A DNA stretch of 64,000 bases from Phytophthora sp. 'mugwort' (Eukaryota > Oomycota > Peronosporomycetes > Peronosporales > Peronosporaceae). Positions 1 to 11,255 of this stretch are shown here, piece by piece; position 1 is the stretch's first letter; each line of letters starts with the position of its first letter. The notes under the pieces were generated by a model. That model was not told the origin of the DNA and did not search any database. It saw nothing but the letters and a program-made list of their open reading frames with translations. The DNA lies in the NCBI GenBank assembly GCA_033558025.1, contig JAUCEF010000014.1:496001-560000 (forward strand), in the 5' to 3' direction. Both the position numbers and the translations under genes were made by a program.

Positions 1-540
1 AATGGCCAGATCTTAAACCCATAGTCACCTTGCCAAGCCCCTAAAACTTCAGACTGATTGCACATCGACTGATGCGAATTGCTACCCCTGAAGACGCCGA
101 CGTAGCGAATTTTGTTGCGACAGTCGATCGTGACCAAACAGTTGTAGAAACGTTAACCGTTTGTGTACTGTAAACCCGACGACAAAAACACATAAAAACT
201 GTCAACATTATTTGCACAGACAATAGAACAGAAGGATCACCACACACCAGGTGATTACTAGGACGACGCGTTCGTACAATGGTACCGTCAAAATGCACGC
301 AACGTTCGGGATGTCACCTCGATGAGTTGCAAATCCGTCGACCGTTTCATTCCATTTATCCTCTGCCGAGAAAGAAGGGAAACATATGATATCGTTCATC
401 AGGTCGAAGAGTGATTCCAGATTCCGGATGTAGCGAAGCGCTGGTGTCCTCGACATGACCAGCTGGTTCGCAGCTCCACCAATGCAATCTCCATCTTCAC
501 AGCAACCGTTTCCGTAACACTTCAGCAGGAGAGCAAGCAT
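1..540 (-). pseudogene. PIF/Harbinger-type transposase fragment, cut by window edge
   Basis: Read on the minus strand, the translation contains a helix-turn-helix-like stretch (KCYGNGCCEDGD) followed by a segment ending FATHRGDIPNVACI. A one-base frameshift near 298 then leads into DGTIVRTRRPSNH. This order matches the region around the first catalytic Asp of DDE_4 (PIF/Harbinger) transposases, where FPNV is followed by IDGT and a basic RP-N-H motif. The rest is degraded and runs off the left edge, so the second Asp and the Glu cannot be seen. It is non-functional as read. The family call rests on short motifs only. Confidence 0.55.
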
Positions 541-579
541 AGTCGAATGTGTATAAGGCTTTCTTCGCTGGTAATCCAC

Positions 580-1260
580 ATTTGCAATAGTATAGCGACT
601 TCAAACATGTCGAATTACTCGGGAGAGCAACGTACATTTTTTCGACAGGTTACCGATTAAGCTTCAAGTAAATGAAGAAATCGGACCGAGCAACCACGAC
701 TTCGTCTGAAGGCCTGCGGAGAAACGTTCCATCCAGCCGGCTCTACACAACGACTGTTGTGACCCACAAAATACACAGAAGTAGTTCCTCGTTTAGGCGG
801 TTGTCCTAAACGAGCGCGGCTTGATCCACTTTTTCTATCATACAAGCGGTCATTAGTAAACCACAAGGTCCCATATCGCGCACACGATATCCTCACCGTG
901 TTCAATCTCTAGCTCCCGCTGGGCGGCCGCTGTGGCGTCCCCCGCATATTCCACGTTGCTACCGTCGTCAATGTCCATGTCGGCGTCCTCATCACTATCT
1001 TATAACGTCCACGTTCTCGCCTCGACGGCATCCTGTGTGTCCTCACTGTTGGCTGTCGAAGGTTGACGATTTGGTGCCCCCAAAATAATTTAACAGTCCA
1101 CGAAAGAAATTGGTACACACTGAATTGACTTGAGAAAATGTAAGAGTATTTTACGACGATTAGCAACGAATATGATTGGTTGAAATTACCATGATGCTAA
1201 CTTCACGCAGCCTAACTGCGACGACGACGTCAAAACCAACTGCGACTCCCTTAACGAGCG
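580..1260. other. no recognisable gene
   Basis: Only short ORFs of at most 85 codons in conflicting frames are present, and none resembles a known family. This is probably the decayed upstream part of the Harbinger-like fragment or spacer sequence. Confidence 0.5.
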
Positions 1261-1261
1261 C

Positions 1262-3420
1262 GAGTTATGTTACGGTTAGGATTCATCTACATCTACACTA
1301 TCACCTCTAGGCTTATGACGCTTTCGAGGCTGGTTGAGTAATTGCATCATCGCGTCGGCCGCATGGGATGAGGTTATTGGGTTGCTGATGTAGTCTTCTT
1401 TCTTCAGATGCCACAGATAAATGGATACTCCGACTATCCGGAAGCTGGTCGTGATTCGCTTGGCGAACAAGTCTTAGAACAGTGGTCAGCTTAAGCTGAC
1501 CTGATCTTCGCTTTCGTTGATCGGCCGTAGTCGAAGTGCGCTGTACCCGATATTAAACAACTTAATAGCGTGCGATTTGTCGGTGATTGGTGGCATCAGC
1601 TTGCTCAGCTTTGCTTCAATCCCATTGATAATGTGCTGCATCATAATCGACTACTTTGATAATGTTGCCTTTTTTTGTGATGTATCTAAATCGCCAGACG
1701 GAATCCCCTTATATGCCAGATAGTTGAGTTTCGGATTGCCAAACCACCAAAGCATCCATGCACCTAGCGGATCAATACTCGGAAAATTAAAATCTCTGGG
1801 CAACACATGACTTTCCGCCCCATGTATGATACGAGCGTGTCGGTGTAGCGGGAATTGCGGTGGCAGCACTTGCTGAGGTATCACGGCGGAGGCCAACCTC
1901 GCTAAGCAATTCACTAATTTCATCGCCAATATATCTCGAGTGATATCTCCATTAGCAACACCTTTCTTTTCCAGAATTTGCTCCATCCGTTCCTCCAGCT
2001 TAGCAGGTAGCGCATCGATCGACTGCTGATGCTTATCAGGCTTTTTATACAATTCTATGCACGGAGGAATGCCTGTGGCTGCATCCACGCTGAGTCGCCC
2101 ACTTCTAGTTGCTCTTGTAGCTTTTGAAACACGACTAGATCTGTTAGTACATGTGTTGAGCGTAAAGCATAATCGATTGGTAGGTGCGTCTGTAGAAATT
2201 GGGCATGATGAACGAGACTTGCTAGGCATAACTGAAGAACACCAATCAGATTCGTTTCGTCACTCAGACTCGGAAACATTATCTGCACACAAGACTTCAC
2301 GAATTGGCTCGAAGTATTTCGAAAGTGAGGTGGCAACCTAGCAAAATTCGCATTATTCACAGGAAGACCAGCAACGACTCGGCCCAAAAACTGGTCGCCA
2401 GCAGCTTCGTAGCGGGAATAACGGTCCTGCACTCAAGGCAAGGCTCCAGCCACATCGAAGACAAACACTTACAATAGATAGGCCTCCTGTGCTTCCTCCA
2501 CACGCAAATGTTGCAACCCCTTTTCGTACTGAGTGTGTACCGTAAGCTTTGGCAGAACCTTCGCTCTTCAGTAGATCTGTCAAGCCTTGCCAAACCGTAA
2601 CTTTTGATTAGAACCTGGGAAAAGCGCCCCCGATTCCAATCTAGGGTGACGCGCAAGATAGATGGCCAAAGCAGTCGACAGCACCTCGACGGACTTAACG
2701 GGTTGGTGTATAAATGACGGGGATCGCGTGGCCCAGAGCCTTCTTGATTAGTTTTTGTCTTTACAAATATGACTCCAACCCTATCATCTTTCGCCAAAAG
2801 GTGATGCGTCTGCAACGTCTACACCGGCATGGATCTGCATATCAGATTCCATTGAGAAGTCAAAAAGAGGTGTAAGAAGCCACCGTCGCTAATGTTGAGC
2901 GTCTCAGTACACAACGTGTTGTATAAAGAATATGTCAGCGGCTGTTTTCCTGAAGTTTTAGGAGTTCTTGTCTGGTCATTTTCAGCCTCAAGCCGCTTCA
3001 TACCGGAAAAAGTTGCTTCATGCCATCTCTATACTCTGGTGGAAGCGCGATACGTTTTACACCGTAAAGGTCCTTAATAGCACTCCGATAACCACTTAAA
3101 GTAGCAGTCTTGACATAGCTGCTTTTGTAAACAAGGAACTTCTGGAACAAAAGTGGCGTGAACTCCGAGAACACAAGGTCATCATTATCGTCAAGAAATC
3201 TGTCCGTGTTGTCGTCATTTTTAGCGAGATCCTCCACAATCCACTTTTTGATCCCGTTAAGATGCTCTTATACTTCGTCCGCGTGTGCTTGCATACGCGG
3301 GCGTCCCGTATCGCCTCCACATCAATCGCGGAAGCGCTCACAGACTGCGCATTGTCATCAATCATGGCGCTATCTTTAGGTGGGGGAATACGGGGGTTCT
3401 GGATCAATTGGGCCAATGAG
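1262..3420 (-). pseudogene. Crypton tyrosine-recombinase transposon, degraded
   Basis: Pieces in several minus-strand frames line up in the order of a Crypton recombinase. From 3400 down: an N-terminal core-binding segment (GIKKWI, then FSEFTPLLFQKFLVYKSSYV and a GYRSAIKDLYGV helix); a middle part with KTKTNQEGSGPRDPRHLY; the HxxR box as YGTHSVRKGVATF near 2530; and the nucleophile region QDRYSRYEAAGDQFLGRVV near 2425. A C-terminal domain follows with WMLWWFGNPKLNYLAYKG near 1750, and a basic tail ends at 1276. Cryptons move as DNA by a tyrosine recombinase and have no terminal inverted repeats, which fits the lack of obvious ends here. At least five frame changes and stops break it. I am confident of the family but not of the exact boundaries. 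Confidence 0.85.
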
Positions 3421-3879
3421 CTGCTATTATATCGGCGGCGGCGTCTGCTGACAATTTGTCGGAAGATATCGATGACACGCCTTTGAATAATGAAACTCAG
3501 TCAAAGGCCAGCGCGGAATAAACCCATTCCGATAAAACGTATGGGTCAGACACCGACGATTTGTCGTGAAACTCTATACGTTACTTACGAAAGCAAAGGA
3601 ATCTACTTTGCCCTATTAATAATCGATAATATAACACCAACACGAGCTTGACAGTGCACAACTCTGGTACAAAATAGTGATGACGTAAACGACTAACATA
3701 GACAGTATAAAATTACGCAGTATCGATGGCTAATAAATATGCGGCCTGTTGAATTCAACATCAGATGGATGCTAAAAATACGGACGGTATTTTCAAAAAT
3801 GGGGCATGATACCGAATTTATATCTGACTAAACCATGACGGTCGGAAAGTGAGGAATGTTCTTTTCCCGCCATAGTCAG
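3421..3879. other. A+T-rich spacer, no gene seen
   Basis: No ORF of note. It separates the Crypton relic from the pogo-like relic. A perfect oomycete promoter or transposon end could not be recognised. Confidence 0.5.
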
Positions 3880-4620
3880 AATGTTTAAGTCTTCCCATGC
3901 AGTGAAGGCCTTTTAAACCGCATGCAGCCTTTTTTTCAAAGAGCTTGGCTCCTTATTCGGGGCATCGGGCGCCACTTACCACGCCTCGCGTTCTTAAGTG
4001 GCCTCATTACCCCGATTTCTAACGGTTGACAAACCGGGCGCTGTTAGGGAGAGGGGGCACCGGCCATACAGCTGAGTATGTTTCCACGATAATTATCCTT
4101 TTGTCTTTGGCAGGCACATGACTATTAAAATTGTCCAGCAATAGAACAGACGGCCCTCGATCTAGTTCTTTAGGAGCTCCGTAGCGTAGAATTCCCAAAC
4201 CCTGTGCTCCATTCGTGCTGGCTCCTGAACCGCGTAAAGTATTCTTTCGGAAATTCCTTGAGCTGCTTATTCCGAATCATACAGCCCGCATGGTGAAAAG
4301 AGTGGGGAACTCTTACCTTCAATAATCAAATATAGAAGAACAAAAAATATCACATAATAAAACCACGTAAAATAATAAAAATGCACCAAAAAATATGTTT
4401 CATCCGCTCGAACGGTGAGCACAACAGTCGTTTGACTAGGGTTCTTGGTGAAGCCGACAAGGCGTGAGCTCGCTCGACGCCCACTCCTGTCCAGCAGGAA
4501 CATATCATAGTAATTTACGGTTTCGTCAGTATTAAAAATAACGTCGTTGCTGTACAAGAGAGAGAGAGACGTAGGTCGACCAGAACGCCAGCGCAAATTA
4601 AACATCTGCGATGGCCTCAT
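3880..4620 (-). pseudogene. pogo/Tigger-like DDE transposase fragment
   Basis: The minus-strand ORF at 4267-4620 contains VIFNTDETVNYYDM, the usual setting of the first catalytic Asp in pogo/Tigger (DDE_1) transposases. It is followed by a GRRASSR...VVLTVRADE segment like the strand after that Asp. Past a frameshift, at about 3990-4035, the frame reads CQPLEIGVMRPLKN, which resembles the QPLDVG...K motif at the third acidic residue. The stretch between them holds several stops. It is a dead fragment, and neither the terminal repeats nor the N-terminal DNA-binding domain could be located. Confidence 0.7.
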
Positions 4621-4927
4621 TTTGCTTCTTGGGGTGTCTTGCTAGAGAATCAATGACTAAAAGCTGTTAAACGATAAGTTCCCCATAATATGTGAAGCTG
4701 ATATAAATAATTACCGATGCATAAATTGCTGACAAAGTCGCTCCAATGCCTTGTTGCCGTTTAGCTCGTTCTTCTTCTCCTCATAGTAGAGAGAGGTTTC
4801 GCAGGGTGCACTTGTGTGAATTACAGATGAGCGATGTGGGGTGCAGAGAGGGTTCATTGAACTGTTCGATCAAGTTCTAGAAACAGGTTTCGCACCTGCA
4901 ACTTGTGGGTCTACACCACTTTTCAAA
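4621..4927. other. no recognisable gene
   Basis: Short spacer between a minus-strand pogo-like fragment and a plus-strand Harbinger transposase. Nothing supported is seen. Confidence 0.4.
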
Positions 4928-5985
4928 ATGAGCAAGACTATTTTAAACTTACTCCCCGTCCTCGGTGTGCTCTCTCAACAAGAAGAAGAGCTTCTACTCT
5001 CTGCTCAAGATTCAACCACTGCTGAGGTTCCCCGCAGCATTACTACCGGCACCTGCTTAAACATCAATACGCTAAATGACTATGGCACGCGCTTCAACTT
5101 TCGCTTTTGGAAGAGGGACTTATATCGCCTTCACCGCGCGCTTCGGTTGGAAGACCGCTACAAGGTTCCCAACCGCACTGTATTTTCAGGCTTCGAGGGA
5201 CTTTGCGTTCTACTACGCCGAAAAGTGTATCCAGGCCGCTATGGAGACCTTACCCCGTTCTTTAGTCGGTCTGGGCCGATCCTTTGCATGATTTTCAACT
5301 TCATGCTGCGTTTGGTGTACAACAAATGCAAGGGTCTCCTTTCGATTGAATGTGGAATACTTACTGCGACGCGGAGACGAACTTACGCTGCTACTATTGC
5401 TGGGAAAGGCGCCCCAGAGTCGAAATGTGTGGGTTTCATCGATGGCACTGTTCGAGCAATTGCTCGGCCCTCACGCTACCAACGCCAAGTCTATAATGGC
5501 CACAAACGGAAGCACGCCCTCAAGTACCAGGGTATGATGGCTCCCGATGGTTTGTTCATCGATTTCTATGGGCCAATTGTCGGGCGCCGTCACGATTCCT
5601 GCTCAAGCAAAGTGGTCTGCTAGACAAGCTACCTCGGGTTTTGAACGATAACAACCGAGCTCCTTACTGCATCTACGGCGACCCTGCTTAACCACTCAAG
5701 TCAACATTGCACGTCGGTTACAAGGGATCGAAGCTGACAGCAGATCAAGCATCATTCAATGCAGCAATGAGCAAGGTGCACCTCGCTGTAGAGTGGGGAT
5801 TCGGTGGTGTTTTACGGCTCTGGCCTTTCTGGATGCAAGACTAAGCCAAAGCTTTATCTGTCTCCAGTTGTAGTACACTACCTGTTGGTGTTCTCCTAAC
5901 TAACTTCCGCAACTATTCGAATCCGAATCAAAATCAGTAGATTATTTAGTATTACCCCTCCAAACTTAGAAGACTACCTCCAGCT
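4928..5985 (+). pseudogene. PIF/Harbinger (DDE_4) transposase, near full length but stopped
   Basis: A long plus-strand reading frame begins at a Met at 4928 (MSKTILNLLPVLGVLSQQEE) and runs to a stop at 5623. The same frame continues after it with a readable C-terminal part. Conserved pieces in order are FEGLCVLLRRKVYPGRYGDL, the first catalytic Asp in VGFIDGTVRAIARP, then YNGHKRKHALKYQG and GPIVGRRHDS (second Asp). Past the first stop come YCIYGDPA and MSKVHLAVEWGFG (the Glu). In-frame stops at 5621-5623, about 5689 and about 5842, and a late frameshift before TPPNLEDYL, make it inactive. A Met at 4841 also opens the frame, but the family's usual N-terminus starts near 4928. It converges with the Myb-like ORF on the other strand. 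Confidence 0.87.
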
Positions 5986-6529
5986 AGCTACTAGGTTTTG
6001 CTACCATCACTTTAAGAGCATCAATAAAAGCAAGTCGTTCGCTTCGCTCAAGTTCTGTTCGCATCTCTTGCAGTTCAAGACGACGCTCCTCCAAAGCAAG
6101 TCTCTTCTCCTCGTTCGCCATCTTGCTTTTCTCGATCTCGTGCGCGTGGGCATCTCGCCGCTCCAGGTAAGCGAGTATTTGCTGCTACTGTGATCCGCCT
6201 TTCGACCCGCCACGATTCATCCCGCTCATTGCTGCATCTCGCATGGCAGCGGCTTGCTCTTCGTCCTGCTGTTGGTCGTCTTTTTGCTGCTTTCTGTCGC
6301 TCCTCATCAACGTCTCCGCCTCGTGCATCTCCAATAGCTCCGCCAACAATAGGTCCCTCACCGTATACTCTCGCTTGGCCCGCTCCTCCTCTGGCTGGGC
6401 TTTCGCCGACATTGCTACAGCAACACCAGACGATGCTTGGGTCTTCTTGCCGTATTCCTCGCCGAACGGGTTTCGGGCTAGTGCTTCCTGGATGAGCTCG
6501 AGGTCGAGCTCATCTGTAAAGCGTACCAT
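5984..6529 (-). pseudogene. Myb/SANT-like accessory ORF of the Harbinger element, internally deleted
   Basis: The reading frame starts at a Met at 6529 (MVRFTDELDLELIQEALARN), an N-terminus seen in oomycete Myb/SANT-like transposon partner proteins. The DNA-binding repeat breaks off after GKKTQA, so about a domain's worth of residues is missing. What follows is a long acidic, glutamine-rich stretch and a charged coiled coil (EKRLALEERRLELQEMRTEL), ending in KVMVAKPSS at 5984. An in-frame stop lies near 6186. Its 3' end meets the transposase 3' end, which is the tail-to-tail arrangement of the two ORFs of a PIF/Harbinger element. Inferred role: helping the transposase bind DNA. Confidence 0.7.
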
Positions 6530-6862
6530 GGTTTTGCGCCGCTTGTTCTGCGGGGTCTCGTGGTGCAGTTTCTCGCCTTGGTCAGCTTCTGATATATTGC
6601 AACTTCGAATTAAATGTGAAAGTGAGAGCTCACTCACCCCAAAGTACCAATGTGTAAGAAGTTTTCTAGAAGTTCTAGACGAGTCAAGAGCAGCGTGGGC
6701 ATTCCTGGCTATGGATGAAGGGTATGGCTGCCCAGTCAATAACACCCAGAAGTAGCTGTGCGAAACCTCTCTAGTAAACATCTAGCCACGAGTTCAGGTG
6801 TCTCTCATAAACCCCATGCCAAGCGTTGTGGTCACAAACATTATATATATTAGACTGGATAT
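6530..6862. other. no recognisable gene
   Basis: Upstream flank of the Myb-like ORF, with an open frame to 6781 but no matching motif. The element end is probably in here, but I could not identify an inverted repeat. Confidence 0.4.
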
Positions 6863-7216
6863 TCATATAGAGATAGCGTGGCTACAAAACGTATATCCTC
6901 CTGTCGTCGCTGGTCCTTCATGCATGTCATCAGGGTAGAGGAGAAAGAGAATCTCCTTCCTCCCCATCCCCTTCAATGTCTTCGGCTTGATCGACCACTT
7001 GAACGCAGCGAGGCCTTCACGCTGCTGAGCAGCTCTGTATCCTTCTCGCTTAATAACGTTCAGTGCTTGATGAATCCTTTCAGTGCAAGACGAACATGTT
7101 TTGATATCGTAAGGCGTATTTTTGTGTAAAGGCCGTCTTTTTCCGTCGTTATTTTTCTTAGCGCAAACTCTAAAGATAAATAGATGGAAAATTTTTAGTG
7201 ATGGAGTGGAAAACAT
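6863..7216 (-). CDS. unrecognised ORF, 117 codons
   Basis: An uninterrupted minus-strand ORF with a basic, protein-like composition (for example KPKTLKGMGRKEILFLLYPD) and four cysteines. I do not recognise the family. No signal peptide or membrane segment is evident. It lies between two dead transposons and may be a fragment of either, or a captured host gene piece. It could equally be chance. Confidence 0.25.
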   Translation of the reverse strand: MFSTPSLKIFHLFIFRVCAKKNNDGKRRPLHKNTPYDIKTCSSCTERIHQALNVIKREGYRAAQQREGLAAFKWSIKPKTLKGMGRKEILFLLYPDDMHEGPATTGGYTFCSHAISI

Positions 7217-7285
7217 GTATTTGTTACAGAGGTCGCAAACGCAGCTTCATGGATTACCCACCCCGTTGTTGAGTTTCAATCGGAT

Positions 7286-7345
7286 ACCCAGCCCCACCCG
7301 CCAGGCTACCCACGGAGAGTTCGGGTACCCGTACCCGCCCATTCA
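7286..7345. repeat. GGGTACCC-rich subterminal repeat, left of hAT
   Basis: Contains a block gggtacccgtacccgccc at 7323-7340 preceded by several ACCC/GGGT motifs. A near-identical block (gggtacccatacccaccc) lies at 9712-9729 on the other side of the hAT coding region, in the same orientation. Such motif-rich subterminal zones are typical binding sites in hAT elements. The exact ends and target duplication were not found. Confidence 0.55.
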
Positions 7346-7526
7346 CGCTGGACTATAAAGCACCGACATCAATAATCTTCGTCATACATGTAAGATAGAC
7401 AGTGATCAGGACATAACGCAGAAGAGTTAATTAATGTTTGCTAACCATGTATGCTTATTGAAGTAGATCTACGTTTGAGCGTCCTACGAGGATATCATCA
7501 AGTAAAGACGGCTTTAGAGAGCTTCT

Positions 7527-9556
7527 TCACTTGGATATAGTGTTGCCTGCACTTGAGAAATTGCTTTCGGATATGACACTGGAGCCAGGTACACACAATA
7601 TGGATTCCGCCACCTTACCCAACGATGGAAAATATATTCTGCCAACCATGAGCCTCCACTGCAGCAAGTCAAAGTTGTCTTTCCCTGTCTTTTCGAGCTC
7701 AAATCCAATAATTTCGAGTTCACGCTCTTCCTCAGCATTGCTCCGCGGTTCATCACAGGAGTCACTCTCACCAGACGAGCATAACTCTATTGTAGTTGAG
7801 AAACCGGTAGACGATGTGGTCTTTGTTTTTTTGTGTCTCGAATAGACTGACGTAGTGTCAGTATATATTGCTCGCTTCATTAGCGAGTAGTTCAGCCTTC
7901 GCGCTCTGAATATCAGTATCAGAAACATCAATCTTTTAATCGATGTTTCTGGCGGGGAACCAACAGCGCTGCGACGTAGTGGTAAGTTTCCAGGTTCCAC
8001 TTCGGACAAGCGTGCTGCTTAAGCAGTGACTTTATTGTCACAACGGTCCAATTGTCTGCAGGTATCAATACGGTGCGGGCAGCACTGGTGTCATCGAATG
8101 TTTGACGTTGTACTGTTAATTTCAATATCCATAACCAGTTCCTCAGTCCGTGTCGTGAGGCTTTACAAGAGTGTGTAGCGTTCGTACACAACCAGATGCA
8201 GCGTAGGAGTGTTCCAGCACTCAAGTTTCAATGTGGCTGTTCTAAATGGTATCAGCAAGCGAATCACCTCTTCGAGCAATGGCTTGTCAATACAAGCAAT
8301 CAATACACTTTACCTCTTGGTAATAAAAGGTTCGGCACCGAATCGAATGACTTCGAAATGCTTTCGAGAGATTTCAACAAGGAATTCCATCGGGTTACGT
8401 TTTCTTGTTTCAGCGTGTATTCCAGATGATCTTGCAGGTTGCTCTTCTTGATGTATCGCACTAGCTTCTTACAGTTATCAATGAGATCGTATAATTCAGC
8501 TGCTTCGTTGTAGAACCGATAAAAGAGGCGTTGATCTTATTCCTTTCACCATCTTAGTGATCTTGTTAAATACCGTAGTTACAATTGTAGCGAATCTTGT
8601 GGTCTACGCACGGCATCCACGTGCAGACTGACCTGATTCCACTAGTACCACTGAAGTTCGACCCGCTGTCGGTAACCACAACGCAGCTAAATAAATCGAG
8701 AATACCGTAAAAATACAAACACTCCGAAAAACGCGTAGCAAAATCTCTGCGGTATGAGTATCATCCAGCACTTCTTTAACCTGAAACGTTCTGGCCTTCA
8801 ACTTAAATGTGCTTGATATGTAGTGCAACGTTACGAACACGAAAGATCGACGGTGAATTGGATCGCTCCAGAGATCAGTTGTAAATCCAGCCCCAACATG
8901 CCCCGCGAAATGAGCAACAATGATGCCATTTAGTTTTTCTCGAATAACACCAGCATCCTCGACTACTTGATTTCTTACCGTATTTGCAGCTGGAAGGAGC
9001 TCATCAATATTACAAGCTCTTTTTGACCGTAAACCAATATCAAATATGGCAGCAGCAAGTGTCTTAAAGCCATCGCCGGAAACTATTGAGGAAGGTCCCA
9101 AATCATTGCAACACATTCGAGATCCCGCTTTTGCCACGAGCTCCTTGTGGTTGCTGCTAGGGCCCTTCGCTCCAACAAACTTCACGATTGAGCCGGCGTT
9201 GGATCGGGTTCGTAAAACGGGACAATTTGGAACATGTTTAGTTAGTGTTTTTGAGGCGCCGTTTGCCGGGAGATACGCGTACACGCTCGTGCATCCACTG
9301 CATACCACGAACCCCGTCAAGTGTGCAATAAACACCTTTGCCGGTACCTTTGACGTGAAGATGTTAAACCAGCATTTAGCCTTCGTGCTACAACGTTCCC
9401 GCAGGACGAATAGCGGGTACTTTTTCTGCTGTCAAGTTCCATTTGGACGGCAACTTTCAAGGTTTTCGAAGGCATTTCCCGGATTTAATCAATTCTCTTC
9501 TCGTTTTCACGCTCGACTTGTTCAGCGATGGTGACGGTTTCGCTGATAGAGTCCAT
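7527..9556 (-). pseudogene. hAT transposase, degraded
   Basis: Minus strand, starting from a Met at 9556 (MDSISETVTIAEQVEREN). A longer frame at 8604-9335 has a BED-finger-like Cys pair (CSGCTSVYAYLP...LTKHVPNC) and then the hAT catalytic-core signature GFTTDLWSDPIHRRSFVFVT with SSTFKLKARTF. The C-terminal piece at 7527-7700 reads LLQWRLMVGRIYFPSLGKVA...SESNFSSAGNTIS, the hAT dimerisation domain. The stretch 7900-8600 between them is broken into short frames. The parts are in the expected order over a normal length of about 2 kb, but stops and shifts make it inactive. GGGTACCC-rich blocks flank both sides. Confidence 0.85.
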
Positions 9557-9675
9557 TCGAATCCCCGCGGTTCCCTCAACGTTCACGGCCAAATGTCTTG
9601 TACGTCTGGTATGGTGGGACTCGAAGCTCAACTGGAGTTAATTTTATCGCTCTATTAGTACTGACCTAATTGGGT

Positions 9676-9780
9676 GGCCCGCCCACCCGGCGCAGTATTG
9701 GAAACCAATTAGGGTACCCATACCCACCCATGAGACACACTGGAACGGGTGGATAGGTAGGGTGCCCAACTTATGGTGCC
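9676..9780. repeat. GGGTACCC-rich subterminal repeat, right of hAT
   Basis: Matches the block on the other side of the hAT relic. After gggtacccatacccaccc it contains an opposed GGGT-rich piece (gggtggataggtagggtgcc), giving partial inverted symmetry as expected near an hAT end. Confidence 0.5.
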
Positions 9781-9789
9781 CATTTGCGA

Positions 9790-11255
9790 GCTTTGTTTTG
9801 TAGCATATTTTTTCAGTACAATTATATTAAACTGCAATCTTTATTTTGCTTGAAGCCAGTGATCTCAATAATGTCGTATTACATCATAATATTGTTATGG
9901 TTTTATTTAATATATTTATTTCTGAGGCTATCGCGCTGTGCTTGCACTTATCATCGCTGTGCCGCTGAGTGGAGACTGCCTGTGGTAATGTCGGCAGCAC
10001 GAATCGCGGAGCAGGCGGGTTGACCTCGCTGAGGTTGTCGTGTGTTGCGACGACAGCGACGGAATCTTGGTTTTCGATGGGAACAAAAGTATTAAAGCAC
10101 CACTAGAGAAAAAGATGCTCGTTGATGATAACCGGCGCTGGGCAGCACGAACATCACCTTCTCCGTGCCTTTTCTGCCCTTTGAGCCCATTTATCTCATA
10201 CAGTGATACAACCGCTGTTGATCATACTGCACTTCGATGTGCGTAAGGTACATTTCAGTAGCAATTAAATAAAAGTGATTTTTTTTCTGGTCAGATGTAC
10301 TGTCCATTTCACGCCTTCGAAACGCTGCGATAAAAAAACTGTCGACAGTGCATGCCGTACAAATTTCCAATTTGGTCTGCCTCGTAGAAATACTTACGAA
10401 TACTAGTACTGGCAGGTTTCTAGGTAGTACTGGCAGGTTTCTATCCTGTTGCAAGCAAGAACCACGATTGCTGTTCTGGAGCATTGATAAAGTTACCAAT
10501 GGTAACTCGCAACAACAGATCACCAAGACGGGGCAGACAGGGCACCGACAGCGTCGGGCCGAGCTTCCGCGTTCGAGGCTCGTCTCCGCCTATGCCCCCG
10601 ACTCGCAAGCAACGCAACGGCAGACAGGCTTGCTCTCGACTGCAGATGACCTGAGCGCTGTGACCGCCGCCGTACCTTTACGCACACGAGCTCGTTATCT
10701 TCCTGGCGAGCTCCTACCGGATAATATTATAAACAACGCCTTGGCCGGGCAAAAGAGGCACGATCTCGGGTACAGTATCGAATAAAAGCACAGCGAAACC
10801 TATCCTTTCAGTCATATAAATGGTAGTCGAAGCCGATTCCAGCAAGTGCTCGGTGCGTTGTCATCGTGACTAAGCGAAGGAAGATGTGTCAAAATCACAA
10901 ACCCCGTTGCAGTCGTGGAAATATAGTCGCATAGTGTAGATGTCTGCACGTGTTGAGCTGTCATTCACTGTAACATTTAACCGAGATTTATCGCCATCGT
11001 TCATTGGAAGTCGACTTCACTAGGTGCAGTACCATTCCTGGGGTCTCTTCTGCTGAGCCAAGCGGTGCCAGAGCTCTCATCAAGTGTCAATACGTTTCGC
11101 TAGTCACGAGGCGGCAAACGTACCAGCTGTCTTGGCGGCACAGCGCCATGCGCACGATAGACCGTCAGAATTTGCACTCCTCTACGCGTGTGATTCCAGT
11201 CGACTGTCGACAAGTACTTCTTACACATGAGCACTCCACGCCACCACCACGAGCT
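9790..11255. other. intergenic, no recognisable gene
   Basis: Starts A+T-rich and then contains open frames of up to 145 codons (for example plus strand 10348-10785, and the first 84 codons of the frame at 11004) with no family resemblance. The sequence just upstream of the dead AA17 copy (11004-11255) does not match AA17 and replaces the missing N-terminus. Confidence 0.5.
10404..10443 (+). repeat. two tandem copies of a 19-bp unit
   Basis: The unit tagtactggcaggtttcta occurs at 10404-10422 and again, perfectly, at 10425-10443, with two bases between. It is a short local duplication of unknown role. Confidence 0.9.
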
